Shown piece after piece: positions 1-7,136 of a stretch of 64,000 nucleotides of DNA. Position 1 is the first letter of the stretch; each line of letters begins with the position of its first letter. The stretch is from contig NZ_VIVL01000010.1 of the NCBI RefSeq assembly GCF_007828835.1, forward strand, positions 62,001 to 126,000, given 5' to 3'. The translations under genes and the position numbers were made by a program. Source of the stretch: Variovorax beijingensis (lineage in GTDB: Bacteria > Pseudomonadota > Gammaproteobacteria > Burkholderiales > Burkholderiaceae_C). Under the pieces are notes generated by a model. It saw nothing but the letters and a program-made list of their open reading frames with translations, searched no databases and was not told where the DNA came from.

Positions 1-331
1 GCTTGGAATACAGCAAGGGATTGATCGCCTGCGTCCCGATGTTGCCCAGCAGCAGCGTGTAGCCGTCCGGCCTGGACTTGGCGACGAAGTCGGCGCCGAT
101 CTGCCCGGCGGCGCCGCCCTTGTTCTCCACGATCACAGGCTGGCCCCAGCGCCGGCCCAACTGCTCGGCGATGACGCGGCCGCCGGTGTCCGTCCCGCCG
201 CCCGGCGGGAACGGCACCACCAGCGTGACGGGGCGCGAAGGAAAAGTCTGCGCGAAGCCCGGTGTTTGGATGGCGCAGAGGGCAAGGGCCAGGGGAACGG
301 CAAGGTGTCGAATGAACAAGGGTGTCTCCAT
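1..331 (-). CDS. Bug-family periplasmic solute receptor, N-terminal part (runs off left edge)
   Basis: Tripartite tricarboxylate transporter receptor of the Bug family, which binds carboxylated solutes in the periplasm. The reading frame starts at an ATG at 331 and is still open at base 1, so only about 110 residues are seen. It opens with a signal peptide (METPLFIRHLAVPLALALCA, cleavage after about ...GFAQ), then the Bug hallmarks TFPSRPVTLVVPFPPGGGTD, VENKGGAAGQIGADFVAKS and RPDGYTLLLGN. It lies 42 nt downstream of the hydroxyacid dehydrogenase gene on the same strand and is probably cotranscribed with it. No TctA/TctB membrane subunits are seen nearby. Confidence 0.93.
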   Translation of the reverse strand, partial: METPLFIRHLAVPLALALCAIQTPGFAQTFPSRPVTLVVPFPPGGGTDTGGRVIAEQLGRRWGQPVIVENKGGAAGQIGADFVAKSRPDGYTLLLGNIGTQAINPLLYSK

Positions 332-373
332 TTATAGGTTTGATGTGCGGCCGCTGGCCGCGCGCGCAGGGAC

Positions 374-1327
374 TCAGGTGGTCAGGCTCATGGCCGGGCG
401 CTCGCCGGCCAGGGCCTGGGCGACGCTCGCCAGCACCATCTCGGCCATGGCGGTGCGGGTCTCCCAGGTGGCACTGGCACGGTGGGCCTGCAAGGTCGCG
501 CGCTCGGACCGGCGCAGCGCCAGCGGCACGCGCGGCTCGTCGACGAACACGTCGAGCCCCGCACCCGCGATGCGGCCGTCAAGCAGCGCCTGCGTGAGAT
601 CGGCTTCGTTCACGAGCCGGCCGCGCGCCACGTTGACCAGGAAGCCGCGCGGCCCCAGCGCATCGAGCACGGCCGCATCGACGATGCCTTCGGCGCGGTC
701 CGCGGCGGCGCACAGCACCAGCGCGTCCGACTCGCGCGCCAGGTCCACCAGGCGCGGTGTGAAGCCGTACGCGACGTCGTCCATGGCATGCAGGTCGGTG
801 TAGCGGATGGGGCAGCCGAAAGCCGCCGCCCGCACCGCGACGGCGCGGCCCACCCGGCCCATTCCGACGATGCCGAGGCGCATGCCGCTGAACCTGCGGG
901 CGAGCGGAATGGCACTGGGCTGCGGATGAAGTTCCCACTGGCCGTCCCGCACAAAGCGGTCGCCGGCACACAGGTTCCGGCAGGCCGCGATCAGCAGGCC
1001 GATGGCCAGGTCGGCCACGTCTTCGGTGAGCGCACCCAGCGTCGCGGTGACGGGCAGGCCGCGCTCCCGGCAGTACGCCAGGTCCACGGCGTCGGTGCCC
1101 ACGCCATTGACGGCCACCACCTTCAGGCTGGGCAGCTGCTCCAGCATCGCGCGCGAGATGCCCGTGTGCCCGCCGGTGATCACGGCGTCGACCGACGCGC
1201 CATGCTGGCGCAGCCAGCCCTCCGGATCGGGCAGCTCGAAGTGCTTGTGCACGGTGTAGAGCGAGGCGAGCGTGTCGTTGATCGCGGGAATCAGGATCGG
1301 ATTGAGTTGAAGGACTTGGGGTTTCAT
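374..1327 (-). CDS. D-isomer-specific 2-hydroxyacid dehydrogenase
   Basis: NAD(P)-dependent reductase interconverting a 2-oxo acid and a D-2-hydroxyacid, 317 residues, the usual family length. The Rossmann motif GMGRVG is at residues 155-160. The catalytic triad is visible: Arg235 in NVARGRLVN, Glu264 in VFVDEP and His282 in AHRASATWETR. The canonical LTPH before the histidine is replaced by LQAH, a mild departure. The gene precedes a Bug receptor on the same strand and is divergent from an HTH-citrate synthase gene, which suggests uptake and oxidation or reduction of a small hydroxy- or oxo-acid. The exact substrate (glyoxylate, hydroxypyruvate or other) cannot be read from the sequence. Confidence 0.93.
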   Translation of the reverse strand: MKPQVLQLNPILIPAINDTLASLYTVHKHFELPDPEGWLRQHGASVDAVITGGHTGISRAMLEQLPSLKVVAVNGVGTDAVDLAYCRERGLPVTATLGALTEDVADLAIGLLIAACRNLCAGDRFVRDGQWELHPQPSAIPLARRFSGMRLGIVGMGRVGRAVAVRAAAFGCPIRYTDLHAMDDVAYGFTPRLVDLARESDALVLCAAADRAEGIVDAAVLDALGPRGFLVNVARGRLVNEADLTQALLDGRIAGAGLDVFVDEPRVPLALRRSERATLQAHRASATWETRTAMAEMVLASVAQALAGERPAMSLTT

Positions 1328-1376
1328 ATCGCTGTTCGGGAACGCTCTTCACGGAGCTGGGCCTATGCTATGAATA

Positions 1377-1413
1377 GATTGATAGTACGGTCAATCTTGA
1401 TACATATAATCAA
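1377..1413. promoter_or_regulatory. Two inverted repeats in the dehydrogenase/citrate synthase divergent promoter
   Basis: The 112-bp gap between the divergent genes is AT-rich, unlike its surroundings. It holds GATTGA-N8-TCAATC (1377-1396) directly followed by TTGAT-N7-ATCAA (1397-1413). A perfect TATAAT for the rightward gene is at 1405-1410, inside the second repeat; a TTGATA lies 20 nt upstream of it, longer than the ideal spacing. On the minus strand TTGACC (1394-1389) is followed after 18 nt by TAGCAT. Both repeats share a TTGAT-type half site, so one repressor bound here could control both directions. The HTH domain of the adjacent citrate synthase fusion is a candidate binder, which is inference. 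Confidence 0.6.
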
Positions 1414-1439
1414 TAGAAATCGACTCTGACGACCTGCCC

Positions 1440-2588
1440 ATGGCTTCCTGGATTTCAATGACCGAGGCGTGCAAGCTGCTGGGTGTGCAGCCCCAGACGA
1501 TCTACGCGTACGTGAGCCGCGGCAAGCTCGAGGTCGTGCCCGACCCGGCCGACACGCGGCGCAGGCTCTACCGCGCCGAGGACGTGGCCGGCCTGGCCAG
1601 GCGCAAGCAGGCCGGCCGCAAGCACGAGACGCTGGCCGCCAACACGCTGTTCGGGTCGGAGCCCAGCATTCCCACGGCCCTGTGCGCGTTCTCCCGCGGG
1701 CGGCCGTACTACCGCGGCCGGGATGCCGTGCGCATGGCCCGCACCGCCACGCTCGAAGATGCGGCTCAGCTCCTGTGGGGCGCCGAGCATGCCGTCGATT
1801 TCGCCTGCATGGCGTCCCTGCGTTCCGGCAAGCCGGGGCGAGGCGCGGCCTTCGCCGCCTTGGCCAGCCTGGCGGCCGCCGGCCATTCCACCGGGGGCCG
1901 CCTGACCCGGGTGCTGCATGCCGAGGGCCAGGACCTGGTGGGCCGGCTGGCCAACGCGTTCGGGGCTTCACCCGGCCACGAACCGCTGCATCTGCGCTTT
2001 GCGAAAGGATGGAAGCAACCTGCCAAGGTGGCCGATCTGCTGCGAACGGCCCTGGTGCTCCTGGCCGATCACGAGCTGACCAGTTCGGCCTTTGCCGCGC
2101 GCATTGCGGCTTCGACGGGCGCCTCGTTGCCCGCATGCCTGCTGGCCGGATTGACCACCCTCTCCGGCCCCTTGCATGGCGACGCCTCGGGCCGCGTCCG
2201 CGCATTGTTCAGCGAGGTGGAGCGGCTGGGGGACGACCAGGTGCTGGCCCACCACCTCTCGAACGGCCTGTCGCTGGCCGGATTCGGCCATCACCTCTAC
2301 CCCGACGGCGATCCGCGCGCGGCCGCGCTGCTGGCCTTGTTCGAGCCTCCCAAGGTGATCGCGCGCTTCATCGCAAAGGTGGCGAAGCTGACCGGCTTGC
2401 AGCCCAACATCGACGTCGCGCTGGCCGCCATGGCCGCCCACCATCGGCTGCCTGCCGATGCGGCCTTTGGCCTGTTCGCTACCGCGCGCAGCGTCGGGCT
2501 CCTGGCGCACAGCCTGGAGCAGCTGGGCACGGCGCAGGTGATCCGCCCGCGCGGGCGCTATGTGGGGCCGGCGCCAGAGCCCGTGTGA
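1440..2588 (+). CDS. Citrate synthase-family protein with N-terminal helix-turn-helix
   Basis: A 382-residue protein made of a MerR/excisionase-like HTH (about residues 4-52, WISMTEACKLLGVQPQTIYAY...) followed by a short citrate synthase fold. The active-site pieces are present: DHE at 210-212, GPLHG with His246, GFGHHLYP with His284, Asp325 in PNIDVALA and Arg350 in TARSVGLLAH. The synthase part is clearly smaller than the about 430 residues of housekeeping type II enzymes. It could be a 2-methylcitrate/citrate-type synthase that also binds DNA, or a sensor using the fold to read an acyl-CoA. No clear ribosome binding site precedes the ATG. It is divergent from the dehydrogenase-Bug pair. 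Confidence 0.9.
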   Translation: MASWISMTEACKLLGVQPQTIYAYVSRGKLEVVPDPADTRRRLYRAEDVAGLARRKQAGRKHETLAANTLFGSEPSIPTALCAFSRGRPYYRGRDAVRMARTATLEDAAQLLWGAEHAVDFACMASLRSGKPGRGAAFAALASLAAAGHSTGGRLTRVLHAEGQDLVGRLANAFGASPGHEPLHLRFAKGWKQPAKVADLLRTALVLLADHELTSSAFAARIAASTGASLPACLLAGLTTLSGPLHGDASGRVRALFSEVERLGDDQVLAHHLSNGLSLAGFGHHLYPDGDPRAAALLALFEPPKVIARFIAKVAKLTGLQPNIDVALAAMAAHHRLPADAAFGLFATARSVGLLAHSLEQLGTAQVIRPRGRYVGPAPEPV

Positions 2589-2639
2589 GCTGCCCGCATC
2601 GATGCAACCGTCCCGAGTCAAGCCTCGCCCGGCCAGGCG

Positions 2640-3431
2640 TCAAACCGGCGCGTAGCTCCCTGTGCCTCCCGGCCAGGCCGTCAGCACTTCATATCCCTCG
2701 GACGTGACGGCCACCATGTGCTCCCACTGGGCGGACAGCGACCGGTCCCTGGTCACGACGGTCCACCCGTCGGGCAATTGCCTGGTTTCGCGCTTGCCTG
2801 CGTTGAGCATCGGCTCGATGGTGAAGACCATTCCCGGTTCCAGCTTGAGACCTTCACCGCGCTGCCCGTAGTGCAGCACGTTCGGTTCGTCGTGGTAGAT
2901 CCGGCCGATGCCGTGGCCGCAGTATTCGCGCACCACGCTGAACTGCTCCCGGTGAGCGACCGACTGGATGGCATGGCCGATATCGCCCAAGGTCGCTCCG
3001 GGCCTGACCTGCCGGATTCCGGCCAGCATGGCCTCGTACGTCGTCTCCACCAGGCGCCGAGCCAGCACGCTGGGCGCGCCGACGAAGTACATGCGGCTGG
3101 TGTCGCCGAACCAGCCGTCCTTGATGACGGCGACGTCGATGTTGACGATGTCGCCCTTCTTCAGGATCTTGGCCGGAGAGGGAATGCCGTGGCAGACCAC
3201 CTGGTTGACGGAGGTGAGGATGGTCTTGGGATATCCCTGATATCCCACGTTGGCGGGAATGGCGCCTTGCACATTCACGATATGGTCGTGGCAGATCCGG
3301 TCGAGCGTCTCCGTGCTCACCCCGGGCACCACGTGGGGCCCGACCATGTCCAGAACCTCCGCGGCAAGCCTGCCGGCGCGCCGTGCCATCGCGAGTTCCT
3401 CGGCGGGCCTGATGGGAACGCCGTGCGCCAC
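2640..3431 (-). CDS. map: Type I methionine aminopeptidase
   Basis: Cytosolic dinuclear metal protease that removes the initiator methionine, 263 residues, normal for the short type I form. Metal ligands are all visible: Asp99 (NIDVAV), Asp110 (FGDTSRM), His173 (GHGIG), Glu206 (TIEPM) and Glu237 (WEHM), with substrate His81 (VCHGIP). The start is a GTG that shares its first G with the TAG stop of the upstream ParD-like gene (TAGTG), so translation is very likely coupled. Being paired with a ParD-like gene and away from rpsB/tsf, it is probably an accessory second copy, not the housekeeping map. It converges on the citrate synthase gene. Confidence 0.95.
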   Translation of the reverse strand: MAHGVPIRPAEELAMARRAGRLAAEVLDMVGPHVVPGVSTETLDRICHDHIVNVQGAIPANVGYQGYPKTILTSVNQVVCHGIPSPAKILKKGDIVNIDVAVIKDGWFGDTSRMYFVGAPSVLARRLVETTYEAMLAGIRQVRPGATLGDIGHAIQSVAHREQFSVVREYCGHGIGRIYHDEPNVLHYGQRGEGLKLEPGMVFTIEPMLNAGKRETRQLPDGWTVVTRDRSLSAQWEHMVAVTSEGYEVLTAWPGGTGSYAPV

Positions 3432-3685
3432 TAGTGCTTCCCAGTCGCGGATCCGCGGGGCTTGCCAGGCTGGCTGGTGACAGCCGCGGCAATGTCCAGC
3501 CCCCCCGCGAGTTCGGCCTGTATCAGCAGCTGGCAGATTTCCCGGTAGTCCAGTTCCGGATGCATCTCGGTCAGCATCCCGACCCGCATCCAGTGCTCTG
3601 CCTGTGCATTGATGGACCTGCTCAGGGCATTCCCCGCCACCCGCAGGTTCTCATGCATCAGGTCCGAAATCTTCACGATGCCCAT
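3431..3685 (-). CDS. ParD-like antitoxin-family protein
   Basis: An 84-residue protein beginning MGIVKISDLMHENLRVAGNA, followed by SRSINAQAEHWMRVGML and the helix MHPELDYREICQLL. This matches the ParD-like family (ribbon-helix-helix DNA-binding antitoxins). A longer in-frame start exists at 3814, but the ATG at 3685 has AGAGGG 7 nt upstream and begins at the family's conserved N-terminus. The gene overlaps the aminopeptidase start by one base, so the two form an operon that looks like a type II toxin-antitoxin module but with an enzyme in the toxin position. A nested palindrome 13 nt upstream is the likely autoregulatory operator. Confidence 0.85.
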   Translation of the reverse strand: MGIVKISDLMHENLRVAGNALSRSINAQAEHWMRVGMLTEMHPELDYREICQLLIQAELAGGLDIAAAVTSQPGKPRGSATGKH

Positions 3686-3697
3686 TGCTTGCCCTCT

Positions 3698-3732
3698 ATA
3701 CGAAATATACCTGTATTGTATATGTTTCGTAT
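3698..3732. promoter_or_regulatory. Nested palindromic operator of the ParD-like/map operon
   Basis: An AT-rich palindrome with perfect outer arms ATACGAAA (3698-3705) and TTTCGTAT (3725-3732), and an inner pair TATAC (3706-3710) / GTATA (3718-3722) around a 7-nt centre. It sits 13-47 bases upstream of the ParD-like start, where promoter and operator are expected. Type II antitoxins with ribbon-helix-helix domains typically repress their own operon at such repeats; binding here is inferred from position and symmetry. Confidence 0.72.
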
Positions 3733-3770
3733 GGTCTCGCAAATGATCCGAGCGAATGAAATCGACGACA

Positions 3771-3965
3771 CCCGCGGGCGGCGCGCTCGCTGCGCAGCAA
3801 TACCTGAAAGCCAACCTGGTCGACGAAATGCAGCTTCACCTCGTTCCGACGCTGCTCGGCGGTGGCGAGCGCCTGTTCGACGGCGTCGAAGCCCTGCATG
3901 CCCTCGCGATGGTGAAAGCGGTCGTGGCGCCGGACGTGATCCACCTGCAATTTGCGAGAAAGTAA
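3771..3965 (+). pseudogene. C-terminal remnant of a dihydrofolate reductase-family (RibD C-terminal-like) gene
   Basis: Only the last about 65 residues of a DHFR/RibD-C family reductase remain: GGALAAQQYLKANLVDEMQL, then HLVPTLLGGGERLFDGVEAL and the terminal VIHLQFARK. The family is normally about 180-220 residues with an N-terminal nucleotide-binding half, which is absent. The homologous part starts just past the ParD-like operator on the other side, so the ParD-like/map segment may mark one edge of a deletion or insertion that removed the 5' part. There is an ATG in frame at 3756 but no convincing ribosome site. Confidence 0.75.
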
Positions 3966-4030
3966 AGGCGTGCGGTGCAGTCCCTTGCTGCAGGCAGCGC
4001 TTGGACCTCGCACTGCCGTCCGGTCTCCCG

Positions 4031-5527
4031 CTACAGCAGGCCCTTGGCGGACGCTTTCAGCGTTGCGGCCGCGCGGGTCGAGCAGCCAAGCTTGCGGAAC
4101 ACACGTTCGACATGGGTCCGTACCGTGCTCGGGCTGATGCTCAGCGCGCGAGCGACCTGCTTCGTGTTGTCGCCCCGGCTGATGCAGCGCAGGACTTCGA
4201 GTTCGCGCTGGGAAAGCGACGGGTCACCCGGCGCAGGTGCGGCGGGCTTCGCAGGCGTTCCCGACAGGGCACAGGCGAGCAGCGCGGTGACGACCTCCTG
4301 GTCGAAGCGGCCCGCCTCGACGTCCTCGTGCATGCGAGCGAGCGACTGTGCCTCGGTCAGTTCCGGCCGCCACGGACGGCGGGTGCGATGCGAAACCCAC
4401 TGCTCGGCCGCCGCGACGATCTGTCCTTCGAGCGGCATCGACATGCCGGAGCGGCCGCGGAAGTAGCCGGAGCCATCGCGCCGCTCGAAGGCGAACGATG
4501 CGATCTCTGCCTCGGCCGCAAGGCCGTCGATCTGCCCGGCGGCGCGGGAAGTCCAGTACGGCACGAGCCGCAGGCGCTCCATCGACGAGGCCGGCAACGG
4601 TTCGGGCGCGTTCCAGATGGCGTTGGGAACCGCTGCGCGCCCGATGCCATGGATCAAGCCGGCCTTGTACATGCGTTGGCGCAACGGTTCGTTCATTCCC
4701 AGTTGCGTGCCGCAATCGCGCGCCAACTTCGCCACGCGGCGCGAGTACCCCGTCATCCAGGGAAGCTTGAGGTCGCTCACGTCGCCCACGAGTTCCAGCC
4801 CGACGCGCCGAAGCATCGAAGCCGGCTGGTCGGCGACGCCGGTCCACGGCGCGACGGGAGAATCCAGCAGCTTCATCCACTCCCGGGCATGCGGTGAGCT
4901 CGCCTCGACGAGGAATTCCGGGTAGAGGCTGTTCGCGCGCCCCCGCGCCAGCGCGAGGGCTTCGTCGAGCCCATAGAGGCGGCTGAAGATCTCCAGATCG
5001 CTCGCCAGGGCCACGACGTAAGTCGCAAGGGGCACGTCCTTGCCCCGGAGGACGCCGGGAATGCCGCTGCCGTCGTAGGCCTCGAAAATGGCGCGCAGCG
5101 CCGCTTCCACATCGGGACTCAGGCCGAGCATGCCCGCGATGTCGCCGGCGATCTCGCAATGAATATGGGCCATGGCAACCACTGGCCCAGGGATGGGCGC
5201 GCGGTGCGGCCGATGCAGCCGCGGCTGCGGGGACGCCAGAAGGGCTCGCCGACCGAGCACGTCGTCCTCCAGGAAGTCCGCGAACTCCTGCGCATTGGCC
5301 GTGCAACCCGACCAGCGCAGCAGCGCAACGTGCCGCGCGACCTCGACCTGTGGCGCGTTGCAACCGGCTTCCCTCGAAATCATCCCCGCCAGCCAGGCTG
5401 TACGCAGGGAATGGTCGATCGGCTGGCCCATGCTCAGATCGCCGATGAAGGCCAGCGCGCGGGCCGCGTCAAAAACGGTGATGGTCGTGTCTTCAGGCAT
5501 GGGATCACTGTGGCGGGCGCACAGCAT
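4031..5527 (-). CDS. Tandem HD-GYP-like domains with C-terminal LuxR helix-turn-helix
   Basis: A 498-residue cytosolic protein. The first HD-like half runs to about residue 200 (DHSLRTAWLAGMIS ... FEAYDGSGIPGVLRG). The second half (about 240-400) reads YSRRVAKLAR, GLIHGIGRAAVPNAIW and FERRDGSGYFRG. A LuxR-type HTH closes the protein (LSQRELEVLRCISRGDNTKQ...VRTHVERVFRKLGC). In canonical HD-GYP domains the metal motif is HDIGR and HHERxDGSGY; here they read HGIGR and FAFERRDGSGY, so catalysis is doubtful. The start at 5527 has GAGGA 7 nt upstream; an internal ATG at 5500 lacks one. The family is described as HD-domain phosphohydrolase with a LuxR regulator domain; its signal is unknown. Divergent from a DUF308-like membrane protein. 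Confidence 0.85.
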   Translation of the reverse strand: MLCARHSDPMPEDTTITVFDAARALAFIGDLSMGQPIDHSLRTAWLAGMISREAGCNAPQVEVARHVALLRWSGCTANAQEFADFLEDDVLGRRALLASPQPRLHRPHRAPIPGPVVAMAHIHCEIAGDIAGMLGLSPDVEAALRAIFEAYDGSGIPGVLRGKDVPLATYVVALASDLEIFSRLYGLDEALALARGRANSLYPEFLVEASSPHAREWMKLLDSPVAPWTGVADQPASMLRRVGLELVGDVSDLKLPWMTGYSRRVAKLARDCGTQLGMNEPLRQRMYKAGLIHGIGRAAVPNAIWNAPEPLPASSMERLRLVPYWTSRAAGQIDGLAAEAEIASFAFERRDGSGYFRGRSGMSMPLEGQIVAAAEQWVSHRTRRPWRPELTEAQSLARMHEDVEAGRFDQEVVTALLACALSGTPAKPAAPAPGDPSLSQRELEVLRCISRGDNTKQVARALSISPSTVRTHVERVFRKLGCSTRAAATLKASAKGLL

Positions 5528-5659
5528 CGCACAGTCCTCGTCCGGCGCCTGTCGGTCATCCGACCGATACCGCAACCGGCGGCGCAGGACAAGAATCGTT
5601 GCATCCGCCTCGCTCGATGCGCGGAAAGCTCTCATCCCCACGACCTTCGCCCCACATCC

Positions 5660-6238
5660 ATGTCCGACATCATCCAGCCTCATCTTCAGCGGGCCGCCTG
5701 GCTGCGCAAGCTCTACTTCATCCGTGCGGCCTTCTCCTTCGCATGGGTCGCGCTGGCCTTCGCCACGGCCGGCCAATCGGCCGTCGCGACGGCCGCCCTG
5801 CTGATCGTCTACCCTGCATGGGACGCGCTGGCGAACCTGCTGGACGCCAGGATGGCGGGCGGCACCAAAGCCAATCCGACTCAAGTGTTGAACGCCTGGA
5901 TCAGCACGATCGTCGCAGCTGCGGTCACGGGCTCGCTCGTGCTCGGGCACCAGATCGTCCTGGTCATCTTCGGGATCTGGGCCATTGCTTCAGGTCTCCT
6001 GCAGCTGGCGACGGCCATTCGCCGCCGCAAGAGCGATCGTGGACAATGGGCCATGATGCTGAGCGGCGCGCAGTCTGCGCTTGCCGGCGGCTTCTTCATC
6101 GCACAGCAAGGCGCCGGTACACCGGTCGTCCGGACGCTCAGCGGCTATGCGACGGTTGGCGCCGTGTACTTCCTGATCTCCGGACTTGTGATCCTATTTC
6201 GCAAACCGGATGAGGGGCCCGTCAGCTCGCCCGGTTGA
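5660..6238 (+). CDS. DUF308/HdeD-like integral membrane protein
   Basis: A 192-residue protein with about six hydrophobic segments arranged as in the HdeD/DUF308 family: LYFIRAAFSFAWVALAFATA, the segment around VATAALLIVYPAWDALANLL, WISTIVAAAVTGSLVLGHQI, IVLVIFGIWAIASGLLQLAT, the AQSALAGGFFIAQ region and YATVGAVYFLISGLVILF. Short charged loops such as RRRKSDRGQW separate them. No enzymatic motif is seen. HdeD in E. coli is tied to acid resistance, but that role should not be transferred by the fold alone. It is divergent from the HD/LuxR gene, 132 bp away, which could regulate it. The start ATG at 5660 has no strong ribosome binding site. Confidence 0.75.
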   Translation: MSDIIQPHLQRAAWLRKLYFIRAAFSFAWVALAFATAGQSAVATAALLIVYPAWDALANLLDARMAGGTKANPTQVLNAWISTIVAAAVTGSLVLGHQIVLVIFGIWAIASGLLQLATAIRRRKSDRGQWAMMLSGAQSALAGGFFIAQQGAGTPVVRTLSGYATVGAVYFLISGLVILFRKPDEGPVSSPG

Positions 6239-6288
6239 TGGCCTTGTGGCTTGCCTGCACATACTTCAGGAGAATCCTCCACGCGCAG

Positions 6289-6708
6289 TCAAAGACCCAA
6301 CCGCGTCAAGGCCCAGGCTACCGTGCCCAATTGCGCCACGTTGAGCATCATCCCGGCGACGTGGAGCCGGCGGAACCTGAAGATCGAAGTGTCGGCGACC
6401 GGGATCGTGTGCCGCAGCATGTCCATGCGCGGGATGATGATCCAGCGGCGCAGCGCAAACGCCAAGGCTGCGATGAATGCCATGCCGAGGGCAAAGGCGG
6501 GCTTGCCGGCCCACGCGTAGCTGAGTGCTGCCGCGCTCGCGGTCAGCACCACGGCAACGTAGTAGACGTTGAAAAGACCTCGGATGAAGCGCGAATCCAG
6601 CGGCGTGTCGTGCTTGAGCACCAGCAGTGGCAGCGAGCCCATCATGAAGAATCCCATCCAGACGAGCAGGACGACGGTCGCTATGAGCGCAATGACCATG
6701 GGGAGCAT
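6289..6708 (-). CDS. Small four-helix membrane protein of unknown function
   Basis: A 139-residue protein with four hydrophobic stretches: an N-terminal VIALIATVVLLVWMGFFMMG, a segment around NVYYVAVVLTASAAALSYAW, FALGMAFIAALAFALRRWII and a C-terminal LHVAGMMLNVAQLGTVAWAL. The start at 6708 is set by a strong AGGAGG 7-8 nt upstream; longer in-frame starts to 6804 lack one. It vaguely resembles DUF4149-type proteins, but this is not secure. It converges with the DUF308-like gene. No catalytic or metal motif is visible. Confidence 0.75.
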   Translation of the reverse strand: MLPMVIALIATVVLLVWMGFFMMGSLPLLVLKHDTPLDSRFIRGLFNVYYVAVVLTASAAALSYAWAGKPAFALGMAFIAALAFALRRWIIIPRMDMLRHTIPVADTSIFRFRRLHVAGMMLNVAQLGTVAWALTRLGL

Positions 6709-6841
6709 CTGAACCCTCCTCGGTCTCGAAGCATACGCCGGCGGCAGGCCGCGCGATGGCGCTCCCTGACGCTTTTCGCCAATCGCGCGGAGCAGTGCTG
6801 CCATTGCCGCGGGCTCCCGCGCCGCCTAGATTGCAGCCCAC

Positions 6842-6916
6842 ATGACCTCTTCTCCCGAACCCATGGCAGGCGCAGCTAAAGGCGCGCCGCTCGCCGGTGT
6901 GCGCGTGCTCGACCTG
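6842..6916 (+). pseudogene. N-terminal remnant of a CaiB/BaiF CoA-transferase gene
   Basis: An ATG at 6842 opens a frame whose first 25 codons end in GAPLAGVRVLDL, the standard N-terminus of type III CoA-transferases (compare PLAGVRVVELGQVLAGP in the intact copy at 36052). After base 6916 the similarity stops abruptly and the frame continues into unrelated sequence. About 95% of the gene is missing. It is most simply the left stump of a deletion; the sequence up to the methyltransferase start at 7137 is not recognisable. Confidence 0.6.
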
Positions 6917-7136
6917 AAACATGCGCAAGGACGCAAACATCCGCCTGGCGCAGTGAGCGCGAGCCGTTGCAGCGCGGCGTCAAGTGGCGCAAGATGCCGC
7001 ACGGCAGCCTCGACGCAGGCTTGAGATTCGCCGCTCCGTCGTGGCGCTCGTCGCCGTTCGCCGCCATGCGGCTGGTTCGGGACGGCGAGGTCCCTTTCAT
7101 TCGCTGGACAACGCCAACAGGTACTGGAGGATTTCT

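Noticed and set aside
2589..2639. Possible terminator between the citrate synthase and map genes
   Set aside because: A short GCCT/AGGC pairing is present but there is no T-run and the stem is too weak to call.
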